A stretch of 64,000 bases of DNA from Flavipsychrobacter stenotrophus (GTDB lineage: Bacteria; Bacteroidota; Bacteroidia; Chitinophagales; Chitinophagaceae), in assembly GCF_002954265.1 (NCBI RefSeq), contig NZ_PPSL01000003.1, forward strand, positions 1 through 64,000, written 5' to 3'. Below the pieces are notes generated by a model, which saw only the letters and a list, made by a program, of their open reading frames with translations, was not told the DNA's origin and ran no database searches. A program made the position numbers and the translations under genes. Below, piece by piece: positions 34,416-43,643 of this stretch. Each line of letters opens with the position of its first letter. Positions within the stretch are counted from its first letter, which is position 1.

Positions 34416-35672
34416 ATGGCATTAAACTATGTATGGATCGCATTCCTGCTAATTGGTTTTGTTGTAGGTATCATCAAGGCAATATTCCTGGGTCAGTCAG
34501 GGTTGCTGGCAGATATGCTTACCGCACTATTTGATGCCGCTAAAAATGGTTTTGAGATTTCCCTTGGTCTTACCGGTATAATGACCCTTTGGTTGGGCAT
34601 AATGAAAGTAGGGGAGCGCGCAGGCGTTATTAGTGTATTTGCCAAAGCGGTATCACCTCTCTTCAGAGTATTATTCAAAGGTGTTCCTAAAGACAGCCCT
34701 GCTTATGGTAGCGTTATGATGAACCTATCGGCCAACATGCTTGGACTAGACAATGCAGCCACCCCTCTTGGTCTTAACGCCATGAAGGAATTACAAGAGC
34801 TTAACCCTGAGAAGCAACAAGCATCAGATTCTCAGATCATGTTCCTTGTGTTGAATACGGCTGGCATCACGTTGATACCAACATCTGTTATTGCCATGCG
34901 GCAGACCATTGCGTTAGAGCAACATGTGACCGGTTTTAATGCTGCCGATATTTTCCTGCCCACACTTATTGCTACATTCATCGCTTTTGTTTCGGGTATC
35001 ATTATTGTGTCTATTTACCAGCGAATCAATATTTTTAAACTGCCCGTTCTTCTGTTTATTGGTGGGTTTTGCGGATTGATAGCACTATTGCATTTCAGCC
35101 TTTCTCAAATGCCCGCCGATCAGGTCAATAAGACCATCGGTGCAATAGGTAGTGGCGTTATTCTAAGTATTATCATTCTATTCGTATCAGCCGGCGCTAT
35201 TAAAAAGCAGAATGTCTTTGACAACTTTATTGAGGGCGCTAAGGAAGGCTTCAATGTAGCTATTCGCATCATTCCTTATCTTATAGCTATGCTTGCCGCA
35301 ATAAGTGTTTTTCGCGCTTCGGGCTGCATGGACTATGTGGTGCAGGGCATAGCCAATGTAGTTGCTGCCTGTGGACTGAACACCGATTTTGTACCTACTT
35401 TACCTATAGCATTGATGAAACCATTGAGTGGTAGTGGTGCCCGTGGTCTTATGGTAGATGTAATGAAACATTATGGTGTGGCGTCCTTCCAGGGTAAGCT
35501 GGCCGCTATTATACAGGGTTCAACAGAGACTACTTTTTATGTCCTGGCAGTTTACTTTGGCAGTGTGGGCATAAAGAACACACGGCATGCATTAGTTTGC
35601 GGATTGATAGCAGATGCTATGGGGTTGATCGGCGCTATAGTGGTGGGGTATATCTTCTTCTGGCATAAGTAG
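34416..35672 (+). CDS. SpmA-SpmB fusion nucleoside-recognition membrane protein
   Basis: About 418 aa with two Gate (nucleoside-recognition) domains, one SpmA-like (about 30-200, ISLGLTGIMTLWLGIMKVGE, MMNLSANMLGLDNAATPLG) and one SpmB-like (about 280-418, RIIPYLIAMLAAISVFRASG, MKPLSGSGARGLMVDV, QGSTETTFYVLAVYFGSVG), and many membrane segments. In Bacillus the two halves are separate spore maturation genes; in Bacteroidota this fused form is common and has no link to sporulation. Transport role suspected, substrate unknown. Confidence 0.85.
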   Translation: MALNYVWIAFLLIGFVVGIIKAIFLGQSGLLADMLTALFDAAKNGFEISLGLTGIMTLWLGIMKVGERAGVISVFAKAVSPLFRVLFKGVPKDSPAYGSVMMNLSANMLGLDNAATPLGLNAMKELQELNPEKQQASDSQIMFLVLNTAGITLIPTSVIAMRQTIALEQHVTGFNAADIFLPTLIATFIAFVSGIIIVSIYQRINIFKLPVLLFIGGFCGLIALLHFSLSQMPADQVNKTIGAIGSGVILSIIILFVSAGAIKKQNVFDNFIEGAKEGFNVAIRIIPYLIAMLAAISVFRASGCMDYVVQGIANVVAACGLNTDFVPTLPIALMKPLSGSGARGLMVDVMKHYGVASFQGKLAAIIQGSTETTFYVLAVYFGSVGIKNTRHALVCGLIADAMGLIGAIVVGYIFFWHK

Positions 35673-35795
35673 GGGCTTTTCTCATTTCGCGATTTACGAA
35701 ATGAGTATTATTCGTTGTGCACGTAAAATCCCCTTTTTAAGTATTTAAGCTATTACGCTCATTTCATTACCTTCACATTTCAATTTTTATCTCAG

Positions 35796-37082
35796 ATGAA
35801 ATACCTACCAATTGATTCTAAACTTTATGAGCAGAACAGGCAGCGTTTTATAAAAAAAATGAAGCCTAATTCGGTTGCTATTTTCCCGGCCAATCCTACC
35901 TTTCCTACAGCAGGCGATGGTACGATGACCTACAAGCCTAACGCTGATGTGATATGGCTATCGGGTATCACCCAGGAAAAAACGATCGTTATTCTCTACC
36001 CTGATAATCCGGATAAAAATGCACGTGAGGTGTTGGTATTGATACGTCCTAATGAGTTAATGGAAAAATGGAATGGCCATCTGCTGCGTAAGCATGAAGC
36101 TACTGAACTCTCCGGAATAAAAAATATTCAGTGGCTAGATGGTTTTGACACGTTACTACAGGTAATGATGAACAGCGCAGATACTGTCTATTTAAATACT
36201 AATGAACATAACCGCCTGGACACAGAGTTACCTCGTACGGAGTTGGCCTTCGTTGAGTCGGTAATGAAGAAATACCCTATCCATCATTACGAGCGTGCTG
36301 CAAGAGTAATGAAGGAACTGAGATCGGTAAAAACAAAGGAAGAAGTAGAGGTACTGAAAGAGGCTATCAATATTACGGCCAAGGCATTCGACCGGGTGTT
36401 GAAGTTTATAGAACCGGGTGTAATGGAGTATGAGATAGAAGCCGAGATCACACATGAGTTTTTAAAGCGCCGCGCTACAGGTCATGCATACGGATGTATA
36501 CTTGCATCGGGCGACAGAGCGCGTACGCTACATTATGTAGAGAATAATGAAGAGTGCAAAGATGGCGAACTGATATTGATGGACTTTGGTGCTGAGTATG
36601 GTAATTACAATGCCGACCTTAGCCGCACAGTTCCTGTAAACGGTGTGTTTACAAAAAGGCAAAAAGAAGTATACAATGCTTGTCTGGCGGTCCATAATCA
36701 TGGTAAGAAAATTTTGAAGCCGGGATTATTGTTCCAGGACTATGTAAAGAGTATCAATGAAGAGATGGAGCGCCAACTATTAAAGATCGGTTTGATTTCT
36801 AAAAATGATATTAAGAACCAGGATCCTGAAAGTCCGGCATTTAAAAAGTACTTCTATCATGGCGTTTCGCATCACTTGGGTCTTGTAGTGCATGATGTAG
36901 GTTCTTATACAGATCCCATTAATGAAGGTAACTTGTTCACCATAGAACCGGGCATCTATATTGAAGAAGAGCAGATGGGTATCCGTATTGAAAACAATGT
37001 CTGGATCACCAAAACAGGTAATGTCGATCTGTTCAAGGGTATTCCTATAACGGTAGAAGAAATAGAGGCTGCGATGAAATAA
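35796..37082 (+). CDS. pepP: Xaa-Pro aminopeptidase (aminopeptidase P, M24B)
   Basis: A 428-aa protein. N-terminal creatinase-like domain (FIKKMKPNSVAIFPANPTFP, DVIWLSGITQEKTIVILYPD), then the pita-bread M24 domain with the five metal ligands in place: LMDFGAEYGNYNADLSRTVP (Asp, Asp), HHLGLVVHDVG (His), LFTIEPGIY (Glu) and GIRIENNVWI (Glu). Removes N-terminal residues next to proline using two Mn ions. No signal peptide, so cytoplasmic. Closed by a classic GC hairpin at 37108. Confidence 0.93.
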   Translation: MKYLPIDSKLYEQNRQRFIKKMKPNSVAIFPANPTFPTAGDGTMTYKPNADVIWLSGITQEKTIVILYPDNPDKNAREVLVLIRPNELMEKWNGHLLRKHEATELSGIKNIQWLDGFDTLLQVMMNSADTVYLNTNEHNRLDTELPRTELAFVESVMKKYPIHHYERAARVMKELRSVKTKEEVEVLKEAINITAKAFDRVLKFIEPGVMEYEIEAEITHEFLKRRATGHAYGCILASGDRARTLHYVENNEECKDGELILMDFGAEYGNYNADLSRTVPVNGVFTKRQKEVYNACLAVHNHGKKILKPGLLFQDYVKSINEEMERQLLKIGLISKNDIKNQDPESPAFKKYFYHGVSHHLGLVVHDVGSYTDPINEGNLFTIEPGIYIEEEQMGIRIENNVWITKTGNVDLFKGIPITVEEIEAAMK

Positions 37083-37107
37083 TTTTCGCGCAACCCGGTA
37101 ATATACG

Positions 37108-37134
37108 CGGCGGCCTTTGGCCGCCGTTTTTTTT
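37108..37134 (+). terminator. Rho-independent terminator after pepP
   Basis: CGGCGGCC-ttt-GGCCGCCG followed by eight T. Confidence 0.9.
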
Positions 37135-37208
37135 GTTTATAACATGTCTTGTATCTCGTTGCGCATTATCCCCTACAATTTTTCGGCCGCAACCCCTTTT
37201 AATCAAAA

Positions 37209-37237
37209 CCGGCGGCATAGCCGCCGGAAAATTTTTT
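37209..37237 (+). terminator. Second GC hairpin with T-run at the edge of the origin region
   Basis: CCGGCGGC-ata-GCCGCCGG (perfect 8-bp stem) then AAAA and seven T. It lies between pepP and the DnaA-box cluster and would stop readthrough into it. Confidence 0.65.
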
Positions 37238-37321
37238 TGAATTTTAGGTGTATTATATAAATAGATTTTCAGGCACGAAATTTATACCATATTGTTGTCT
37301 ACATTGGCTTTCAGACGCCTG

Positions 37322-37590
37322 TGTGGATAACTTTTTGAATTTTCACTGGGTTGTCCACAATACACTGGAAATATGTGGATTAGTGTGGGCTGTGTGGTGG
37401 CAAACTCGTTCATATTATAGCAGACAATAGTACATCAAAACACCTCATTTTTTTATCCTCACAGATTCCACGTTTACCCACACCCTTCTACGAAATTCAC
37501 AAAGATGTTTTTACTAACACCACAATTAATCCACAATTAACATTGCACCCGTTAAAATGCCCTATTTACTGCAATTTCACATGTGTATAA
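37322..37590. other. oriC: Candidate replication origin (DnaA-box cluster)
   Basis: In the 638-nt gene-free stretch 37083-37721 there are DnaA boxes: TGTGGATAA at 37322-37330 (perfect), TTGTCCACA 37351-37359, TGTGGATTA 37374-37382, TTATCCTCA 37453-37461, TTACCCACA 37474-37482, TAATCCACA 37527-37535 (each one mismatch) and TGTGTATAA 37582-37590 (matches TTATNCACA). AT-rich stretches lie on both sides (37231-37268, 37560-37721). No protein is encoded. The five parS sites 8-9 kb away support an origin-proximal location. Gene strand bias does not clearly switch here, and dnaA is absent. Confidence 0.6.
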
Positions 37591-37623
37591 ACTTTGGTTT
37601 AGTGTTGATAAAGTAAAGAAGTG

Positions 37624-37631
37624 TAATTTTG
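37624..37631 (+). promoter_or_regulatory. -7 promoter box TAATTTTG for nadA
   Basis: Perfect TAnnTTTG, 90 nt upstream of the ATG at 37722, at the edge of the candidate origin. Confidence 0.45.
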
Positions 37632-37721
37632 CAAGTGGGATAACTTTTATTATCCCCCTAATCCCCACTCCTAATAGTAATAGCCTTTTCTTTTAAATAA
37701 ATCTTTTAATTAGAATATATT

Positions 37722-38735
37722 ATGAATGTGCAAAACGTTTTGGAAGCCGAAGAATTAAATATGAAAGGTTTTCTTGATGTGGAAATTGATCCGTCACTTG
37801 ATCTGTTTGCGGAGATAGAAAAACTCAAAAAAGAAAAGAATGCTGTTATCCTGGCGCACTATTACCAGGAACCTGATATACAAGACATTGCAGATTATGT
37901 GGGAGATAGTTTAGGGTTGGCACAAAAGGCAGCGGCAACCGATGCAGACATAATTGTCTTTGCCGGCGTGCACTTTATGGCGGAGACAGCTAAAATACTT
38001 AATCCCAATAAAAAAGTACTGTTGCCTGATCTTAAAGCAGGTTGCTCACTGAGTGATAGTTGTCCTCCACCTTTATTTAAAGCATTTAAAGACAAACACC
38101 CTGATCATATAGTTATATCATACATCAACTGTTCTGCTGGTATTAAGGCTTTAAGTGATATCATTTGCACTTCATCCAACGCGCAGGCAATTGTAGAAAG
38201 TTTGCCAAAAGATCAGAAGATCATTTTTGCGCCGGATAAAAACCTGGGTGGCTACATTAATAAGCAGACTGGCCGTAATATGCTCTTATGGAATGGAGCT
38301 TGTATGGTGCATGAAATTTTTTCCAGAGAGAAAATGGTCAAACTAAAGGAACGTCACCCTCATGCGAAAATAGTTGCGCATCCGGAGTGTGAGGAGTCTG
38401 TACTGGAAGTTGCAGATTTTATTGGGTCAACTACTCAGATCCTGAAATTTACGGAGACCGACCCATGTCAGTGTTTTATTGTCGCTACAGAAACGGGCAT
38501 TTTACATAAGATGCAGCAGACAAATCCTGGTAAGACATTTATAGCCGCACCACCCGATAATTCATGCGCTTGTAATGACTGCCCCCACATGAAGCGCAAT
38601 ACACTGGAGAAGGTGTATATATGTATGAAGTACGAGCTTCCCGAGGTTACAATGGTTGAAGATCTGAGACTTGCTGCAAAGAAGCCTATACAGAGAATGT
38701 TGGACCTGAGTAAAGAATTGAATATTGGAGGATAG
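37722..38735 (+). CDS. nadA: Quinolinate synthase
   Basis: A 337-aa protein that condenses iminoaspartate with dihydroxyacetone phosphate to quinolinate, using a [4Fe-4S] cluster. Repeated substrate loops [30 protein letters not shown] and [16 protein letters not shown]; cluster Cys candidates in [23 protein letters not shown] and the C-terminal [10 protein letters not shown]. All conserved Cys are present. It starts a short distance right of the candidate origin and works with nadC (27712-28551); nadB is elsewhere. Confidence 0.95.
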   Translation: MNVQNVLEAEELNMKGFLDVEIDPSLDLFAEIEKLKKEKNAVILAHYYQEPDIQDIADYVGDSLGLAQKAAATDADIIVFAGVHFMAETAKILNPNKKVLLPDLKAGCSLSDSCPPPLFKAFKDKHPDHIVISYINCSAGIKALSDIICTSSNAQAIVESLPKDQKIIFAPDKNLGGYINKQTGRNMLLWNGACMVHEIFSREKMVKLKERHPHAKIVAHPECEESVLEVADFIGSTTQILKFTETDPCQCFIVATETGILHKMQQTNPGKTFIAAPPDNSCACNDCPHMKRNTLEKVYICMKYELPEVTMVEDLRLAAKKPIQRMLDLSKELNIGG

Positions 38736-38895
38736 GAATTTATATTAAATATATTTTATTAGTGGTAGGATATAAATACTTAAGGTGTTTATATCCTATA
38801 CTTTTTTTATCGAATTCGTCCCCCTCACGGTGTTAATTTTTGGTTAGTTCTTATAATCTTCTTACTTTGTGTGTCTAAAATAAATTATATTAGTT

Positions 38896-40869
38896 ATGAA
38901 GTACTTTTACACATTAAGGAACCTTGTCCTTGCCGCATGTGTAGGCATGGCGGGCATTGCTACAGCACAGACGTCTCATCCGTTATCATTCGGTATGGCT
39001 ACGTCTACAGCTTCTTCGAATAATTTTTACAAAGACTATGTTGGTCTTCGTTTTCAGGTTTCATCGCCCGCTGCAATTGCAGGTGATAAATCTTACACTG
39101 CTGCTTATGACATTACCGACAGTGGTGCTACAGGTAACTGGGGTGGTGCTCCTTTGGTTATGGTAGATTCACCTGTTAAGTTTGGTTTACCTGCAGATAG
39201 CAATGGTTGTGCAGCTTACCCTGCAAATTATTTTGCAGGTAAGATTGCAATTGTATGGCGTGGTACATGCGAGTTTGGCTTTAAAGCTTTACAGGCACAG
39301 AACGCTGGTGCTGTTGCCTGCGTAATTGTTAATAACGCTTCAGGTGGTCCGGTAGGAATGGCTGCAGGTGCTTCAGGTGGTTCTGTTACCATCCCTGTTT
39401 ACATGATCTCTCTTGCCGATGGCCAGGATATCACTTCAGTATTGAACACAGGTGGTACAGTAAAAATGACCATTATACTTAACTGGGGTGTTGGTAACAA
39501 TAATGATCTGGGTTTTGTACCAGGCGGTTATAGCACATCTACAAACTTCGCTATGCCTTTAACTCAGTTGATGGCTGCAAGTCACCCTGATGCTTATAAG
39601 AACATCAATGGTGCATTTGTTGCTAACTATGGTCTGCACAATGCAACCAATGTTCAGTTACAGTCTGATCTGATGTTTACACCAACCGGCGGCTCAACGT
39701 CAAGCATCTATAAGGATACTGTTAAATTGCCTGCTTTTCCTGCAGCCGATTCTATTCACACATTCTTTGGTGCTGAGTACAATGTACCTACTGTTACCAA
39801 TACAGGTAGGTTTGATCTCAAGTACACAATTGCTTCTGATTCTTCTGATGCTTTCCTTGGTGATAATACTTTCACTCATACTTTCTACGCTACAGACAGC
39901 CTTTATTCTAAGGGTCGTTATGACTTCGCTTTAAACAAGCCGGTAAGCACTTACTATACTCGCCCGGGTATCACTGATCCTTACATCTGGGGTGTTCCTT
40001 ACTACATCGCTAACGGTGGTTCTGTGATCAAGACAGCTCAGTTCTCAGTTTCTAATGGTCCTGGTGTATTGCCTGCAGGTCAGCAGATGTATGTTTATGT
40101 ATTCAAGTGGGTTGATGCTACTAGCGGTACAAATCATGATTCAGTTATGCAGAATTCTGAATTGGAATTGGTTGGTGCTGGTATCAAGACTTTTGATGGT
40201 ACATTGGATTCTTCTTTCCAGTCTTTCACAGTAGCTATAGGTGATACGATCAATGGTGATGCTGGTACTCAGGTTTTCCTTGATGCTAACAGTTGGTACC
40301 TGATCGCTCCTGAAGTTCCGGGTTCATGGGCTTTAGGTTTGGATGGTGTTGTAAATGGCTACCCACGTACTTACGGTCGTAACCACTTCCATAGCTACTT
40401 TGAAATGTACAACCCACTATGGCCTGGTGACAGATCTAGCAGCACAAACAATCAGATGGCTTTCCCTAATGATATTTTGTCTCCGATCGCATTCCCTAGC
40501 ATTTCTTCTTATGATGTTGACTCTGTTGTTTATAGCTCTCAGAGACACCTCTTGCCTTCTGTTCCTTTCACAGTAACTACGCATCCAAATGCAGTAGGTA
40601 GTGTAAAGACTCCGTTTGCTAAGATCAACATGTATCCTAACCCAGCTACTGATAACATCAATGTATCTGTAAGCCTTGAAGCTACTGCTCCAACTCTTAC
40701 TTATACTATCATTGATGGTCATGGCAAGTTCGTTAGCAGAGAGATTCACCAGAATGTTCAGAACGAAGTATATAACTACAATACTTCTAACCTGGCTTCC
40801 GGTAACTACTACATATTGGTTTCTTCAGGTGACAAGTTCACTTCTAAGAAATTCACTGTTGTTAGATAA
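38896..40869 (+). CDS. T9SS cargo protein with PA domain and type A sorting domain
   Basis: A 657-aa protein. Signal peptide about 1-24 (ATAQ). A PA (protease-associated) domain about 95-190 (ANYFAGKIAIVWRGTCEFGF, AVACVIVNNASGGP, IPVYMISLADGQDI). The middle 350 residues are beta-rich with no enzyme motif. The last 75 residues are a type A sorting domain: INMYPNPATDNINVSV and ending GDKFTSKKFTVVR. Exported across the outer membrane by type IX secretion. Codons favour T-ending forms much more than neighbours, as in highly expressed genes. Possibly a surface adhesin or binding protein; no catalytic domain is visible. Confidence 0.88.
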   Translation: MKYFYTLRNLVLAACVGMAGIATAQTSHPLSFGMATSTASSNNFYKDYVGLRFQVSSPAAIAGDKSYTAAYDITDSGATGNWGGAPLVMVDSPVKFGLPADSNGCAAYPANYFAGKIAIVWRGTCEFGFKALQAQNAGAVACVIVNNASGGPVGMAAGASGGSVTIPVYMISLADGQDITSVLNTGGTVKMTIILNWGVGNNNDLGFVPGGYSTSTNFAMPLTQLMAASHPDAYKNINGAFVANYGLHNATNVQLQSDLMFTPTGGSTSSIYKDTVKLPAFPAADSIHTFFGAEYNVPTVTNTGRFDLKYTIASDSSDAFLGDNTFTHTFYATDSLYSKGRYDFALNKPVSTYYTRPGITDPYIWGVPYYIANGGSVIKTAQFSVSNGPGVLPAGQQMYVYVFKWVDATSGTNHDSVMQNSELELVGAGIKTFDGTLDSSFQSFTVAIGDTINGDAGTQVFLDANSWYLIAPEVPGSWALGLDGVVNGYPRTYGRNHFHSYFEMYNPLWPGDRSSSTNNQMAFPNDILSPIAFPSISSYDVDSVVYSSQRHLLPSVPFTVTTHPNAVGSVKTPFAKINMYPNPATDNINVSVSLEATAPTLTYTIIDGHGKFVSREIHQNVQNEVYNYNTSNLASGNYYILVSSGDKFTSKKFTVVR

Positions 40870-40892
40870 TTGCTAAGAAATTAGTTAATAGA

Positions 40893-40925
40893 AAAAGGGC
40901 TACTCACTGGGTAGCCCTTTTTTAT
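40893..40925 (+). terminator. Terminator after the T9SS cargo gene
   Basis: AAAGGGCTAC / GTAGCCCTTT stem with a short loop and T-run; it also lies at the end of the convergent minus-strand operon. Confidence 0.85.
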
Positions 40926-41432
40926 TTAGTACTTCAATATGAAATGTTGTTGCTCTTTAAATTCCTTTCTGAAGAAGATGAGTCCAATGCCATAGACATC
41001 TATGCTGAGTAGTATTTTGGGATGTGTATATAGTCGGCGCCATTTAGCTGTGTGACGTTTGGTGCTATGTATAGCTGGTACTATTATTACGCTTTCTGTT
41101 GTGATGCTCTTGAAGTGTTTATTAAATAGTTGTAGCCATGTGCCGGGGTTACTTTCTGTGAATATTGTAAGATCAAATTGTTGATGTTGGTCTGACGTTG
41201 CAGATGCCAATAAGAGACTATTATTACAATGGTAGTGCTCACTGATCTTTAATATTAGATCAACGTATTTTACTGGCAGATCTAATTTTGGGAGTCTTGT
41301 GTCTGTCGACTTTGTTGCGGGAGCATACAGAACTTCTTCAGAAAAGGAATACACAAAGGGTGAGTGTACACCATGTAATCTTTTAGCGCGTAAAGAGTAT
41401 TTAATGTATTCTATGATAGCGTGGCGTGTCAC
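40926..41432 (-). CDS. Degenerate SAM-methyltransferase-like protein
   Basis: A 168-aa protein. N-terminus IEYIKYSLRAKRLHGVHSPF and C-terminus HTAKWRRLYTHPKILLSIDV then GLIFFRKEFKEQQHFILKY match a Bacteroidota class I methyltransferase family that is normally about 230-250 aa. The glycine-rich SAM-binding loop (E-x-G-x-x-x-G) expected after the KISEHYHC region is missing, and about 70 residues seem deleted. It probably no longer binds SAM. It overlaps folA by 4 nt (ATGA), so it is still translated behind it. Confidence 0.6.
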   Translation of the reverse strand: MTRHAIIEYIKYSLRAKRLHGVHSPFVYSFSEEVLYAPATKSTDTRLPKLDLPVKYVDLILKISEHYHCNNSLLLASATSDQHQQFDLTIFTESNPGTWLQLFNKHFKSITTESVIIVPAIHSTKRHTAKWRRLYTHPKILLSIDVYGIGLIFFRKEFKEQQHFILKY

Positions 41433-41932
41433 AGTTCTATTCTTTCAAATTGCTGAAATGTATAGTCGTATTCATGCTTATCATCGTGTGTATGCTTTTC
41501 TTCCCATACCAGTTTCCAATGGGAGTGATCTATACTAGGGAAAAATGCATCAGCATTGTTTATGGTAGTATGCACGCGTGTTATGTACATTCTATCTACG
41601 TATGGCATTGCGAGTTCAAATATCTTACCACCACCTATTATGAATGCTTCTGCTACATCTTCTTCTTCAACGCGTTCTATTGATTCTGCAAGTGAATCAA
41701 ATAGCAATACACCTTCGGGTAGAGTAATATTTCCTGATTGAGAGAGTACTACATTCAAGCGACCTGGCAGTGGTTTACCTAATGATTCAAATGTTCTTCT
41801 GCCCATGATCACAGGTTTACCAAGAGTAGTTCGTTTAAAGAACTTCAGATCCTCAGGCAGGCGCCAAGGCAATTCATTATGCACACCTATTGCATTGTTT
41901 TCAGAAGCCGCTACTATGAATGATAGAACCAT
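41429..41932 (-). CDS. folA: Dihydrofolate reductase
   Basis: A 167-aa protein reducing dihydrofolate to tetrahydrofolate with NADPH. Motifs: IVAASENNAIGVHNELPWRL, PEDLKFFKRTTLGKPVIMGR (Asp27-equivalent and the cofactor-loop Thr), RTFESLGKPLPGR and AFIIGGGKIFELAMPYVDRM. Start at 41932 gives MVLSFIVAASENNAIG. A TACTTTTG box ends 4 nt upstream. It follows thyA by 39 bp, the classic thyA-folA pair that regenerates the folate used by thymidylate synthase. Confidence 0.95.
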   Translation of the reverse strand: MVLSFIVAASENNAIGVHNELPWRLPEDLKFFKRTTLGKPVIMGRRTFESLGKPLPGRLNVVLSQSGNITLPEGVLLFDSLAESIERVEEEDVAEAFIIGGGKIFELAMPYVDRMYITRVHTTINNADAFFPSIDHSHWKLVWEEKHTHDDKHEYDYTFQQFERIEL

Positions 41933-41936
41933 ACTA

Positions 41937-41944
41937 CAAAAGTA
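41937..41944 (-). promoter_or_regulatory. -7 promoter box TACTTTTG for folA
   Basis: Perfect TAnnTTTG on the minus strand ending 4 nt before the ATG at 41932; predicts a leaderless folA mRNA. Confidence 0.6.
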
Positions 41945-41971
41945 TTCATTTTATCAGTGACTATGTTACTT

Positions 41972-42766
41972 CTAAACTGCTATGGGTGCTTTGATACCCG
42001 GGTGACTTATATAATTCTCTAAGGTGAAATCTTCGTACGTAAAATCAAAAAGATCTTTTACGTTGGGATTCAATTTCATTGTTGGTAATTGGTATGGAGT
42101 ACGGCTTAGTTGTAGTCTAGTCTGATCCAGATGATTGGTATATAGATGAGCATCTCCAAGTGTGTGAATAAACTCTCCAGGCTGCAGATCACATACCTGT
42201 GCTATCATCATAGTTAGCAATGCGTATGAGGCTATGTTGAAAGGAACACCAAGGAATACATCAGCACTGCGCTGGTATAGCTGACAACTTAACTTACTAT
42301 CTGCTACATAAAATTGAAACAATGCATGACATGGACTTAAAGCCATCTTAGGAAGGTCAGCTACATTCCATGCATTCACGATCATTCTTCTACTATCAGG
42401 GTTGGTTTTTATCTGGTGCAGCACGTCTTTTATCTGGTCATATATTTGTCCATCAGCTCCAGCCCAGCTACGCCACTGATGGCCATATACAGGGCCCAGA
42501 TCACCATTCTTATCTGCCCATTCATCCCATATACTTACATCATGTTCATTAAGGTACGCAATATTGGTATCGCCTTTTAGAAACCACAGCAATTCATATA
42601 TTATAGACTTGAGATGCAGTTTTTTGGTGGTTACTAATGGAAAGCCTTTTTGCAGATCGAAACGCATCTGGTAGCCGAAAACACTTATTGTTCCGGTTCC
42701 GGTGCGGTCGCTCTTCTGCACACCTGTTTCTAAAATATGATTGAGTAGATTTGAATATGCCTGCAT
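41972..42766 (-). CDS. thyA: Thymidylate synthase
   Basis: A 264-aa protein, the standard ThyA length, converting dUMP to dTMP with methylene-tetrahydrofolate. Motifs: [20 protein letters not shown], the catalytic Cys in [12 protein letters not shown], the [18 protein letters not shown] signature and [15 protein letters not shown]. Start at 42766 ([15 protein letters not shown]); a longer frame begins upstream of the promoter and is rejected. Own promoter at 42787-42794; folA follows. Confidence 0.97.
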   Translation of the reverse strand: MQAYSNLLNHILETGVQKSDRTGTGTISVFGYQMRFDLQKGFPLVTTKKLHLKSIIYELLWFLKGDTNIAYLNEHDVSIWDEWADKNGDLGPVYGHQWRSWAGADGQIYDQIKDVLHQIKTNPDSRRMIVNAWNVADLPKMALSPCHALFQFYVADSKLSCQLYQRSADVFLGVPFNIASYALLTMMIAQVCDLQPGEFIHTLGDAHLYTNHLDQTRLQLSRTPYQLPTMKLNPNVKDLFDFTYEDFTLENYISHPGIKAPIAV

Positions 42767-42786
42767 AAATTTGTAGAATATTATAC

Positions 42787-42794
42787 CAAAGATA
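42787..42794 (-). promoter_or_regulatory. -7 promoter box TATCTTTG for thyA
   Basis: Perfect TAnnTTTG on the minus strand, 20 nt upstream of the ATG at 42766. Confidence 0.6.
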
Positions 42795-42878
42795 CACAGA
42801 ACTCGTTTTATCTTAAATTTATGAGGGGACAAGATGTTATAATTATCCTTTTGTTACATACTACACCCAAAATCTTTA

Positions 42879-42886
42879 TACTTTTG
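42879..42886 (+). promoter_or_regulatory. -7 promoter box TACTTTTG for the glycosyltransferase operon
   Basis: Perfect TAnnTTTG, 31 nt upstream of the ATG at 42918. Confidence 0.55.
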
Positions 42887-42917
42887 CACCGGCTTATAAG
42901 GCCTTATTAATTTTTGA

Positions 42918-43634
42918 ATGAGTACATTATCTATAGTCATACCTGCTTACAATGAAGGGCCTACTATTCATCACATATTGGATAGGGTAAAGGCAGTACA
43001 GCTTACAGGCAATATCAGTAAGGAAGTGATCATTGTTAATGATTGTTCTAAAGACAATACTGAGGAGTCGATACTTGCTTATCAGTCTGCTAACCCCGAT
43101 CTGCAGATCAGCTATTACAAGCATCCTGTAAACCAAGGGAAGGGTGCTGCATTACATACAGGCATAAAGATGGCTACGGGTGATTATGTAATTATTCAGG
43201 ATGCAGATCTTGAGTACGACCCCGAAGAATACAACATACTGCTTAAACCCATTCTTACGGGTTTTGCCGACGTGGTGTATGGTTCCAGGTTCATGGGTGG
43301 TAATCCGCATCGTATTTTATTCTTCTGGCATTCTATAGGTAATAAATGGTTGACCCTTGCTTCTAATATGTTTACTAACCTGAACCTTACTGATATGGAG
43401 ACATGTTATAAGGTATTTAGAAGAGAGACAATTCAAAGCATTAATCTTAAAGAAAAAAGATTTGGTTTTGAGCCTGAAGTTACCGCCAAGATCTCCCGCA
43501 TACCAAAAATACGTATATATGAAGTTGGTATATCTTATTATGGCCGTACTTATGAAGAAGGTAAGAAGATCGGTATGAAGGATGCATTCCGTGCACTGTA
43601 CTGTATTATAAAATATAACATATTTAGTAAATAA
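42918..43634 (+). CDS. Family 2 glycosyltransferase, dolichol-phosphate mannosyltransferase-like
   Basis: A 238-aa protein, GT-A fold. [35 protein letters not shown] (nucleotide-sugar Asp), [20 protein letters not shown] and [19 protein letters not shown] (DxD-like). [24 protein letters not shown] and [13 protein letters not shown] are typical of the DPM1/PglC-like polyprenyl-phosphate sugar transferases. No C-terminal membrane segments, so it works at the inner face of the membrane on a lipid-phosphate acceptor. First gene of a tight pair with the carbonic anhydrase (9 bp gap). Confidence 0.9.
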   Translation: MSTLSIVIPAYNEGPTIHHILDRVKAVQLTGNISKEVIIVNDCSKDNTEESILAYQSANPDLQISYYKHPVNQGKGAALHTGIKMATGDYVIIQDADLEYDPEEYNILLKPILTGFADVVYGSRFMGGNPHRILFFWHSIGNKWLTLASNMFTNLNLTDMETCYKVFRRETIQSINLKEKRFGFEPEVTAKISRIPKIRIYEVGISYYGRTYEEGKKIGMKDAFRALYCIIKYNIFSK

Positions 43635-43643
43635 AATTGATCT

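Noticed and set aside
42767-42832. N-terminal extension of ThyA by 22 codons
   Set aside because: The promoter box at 42787-42794 lies inside it, and ThyA length and start fit 42766.
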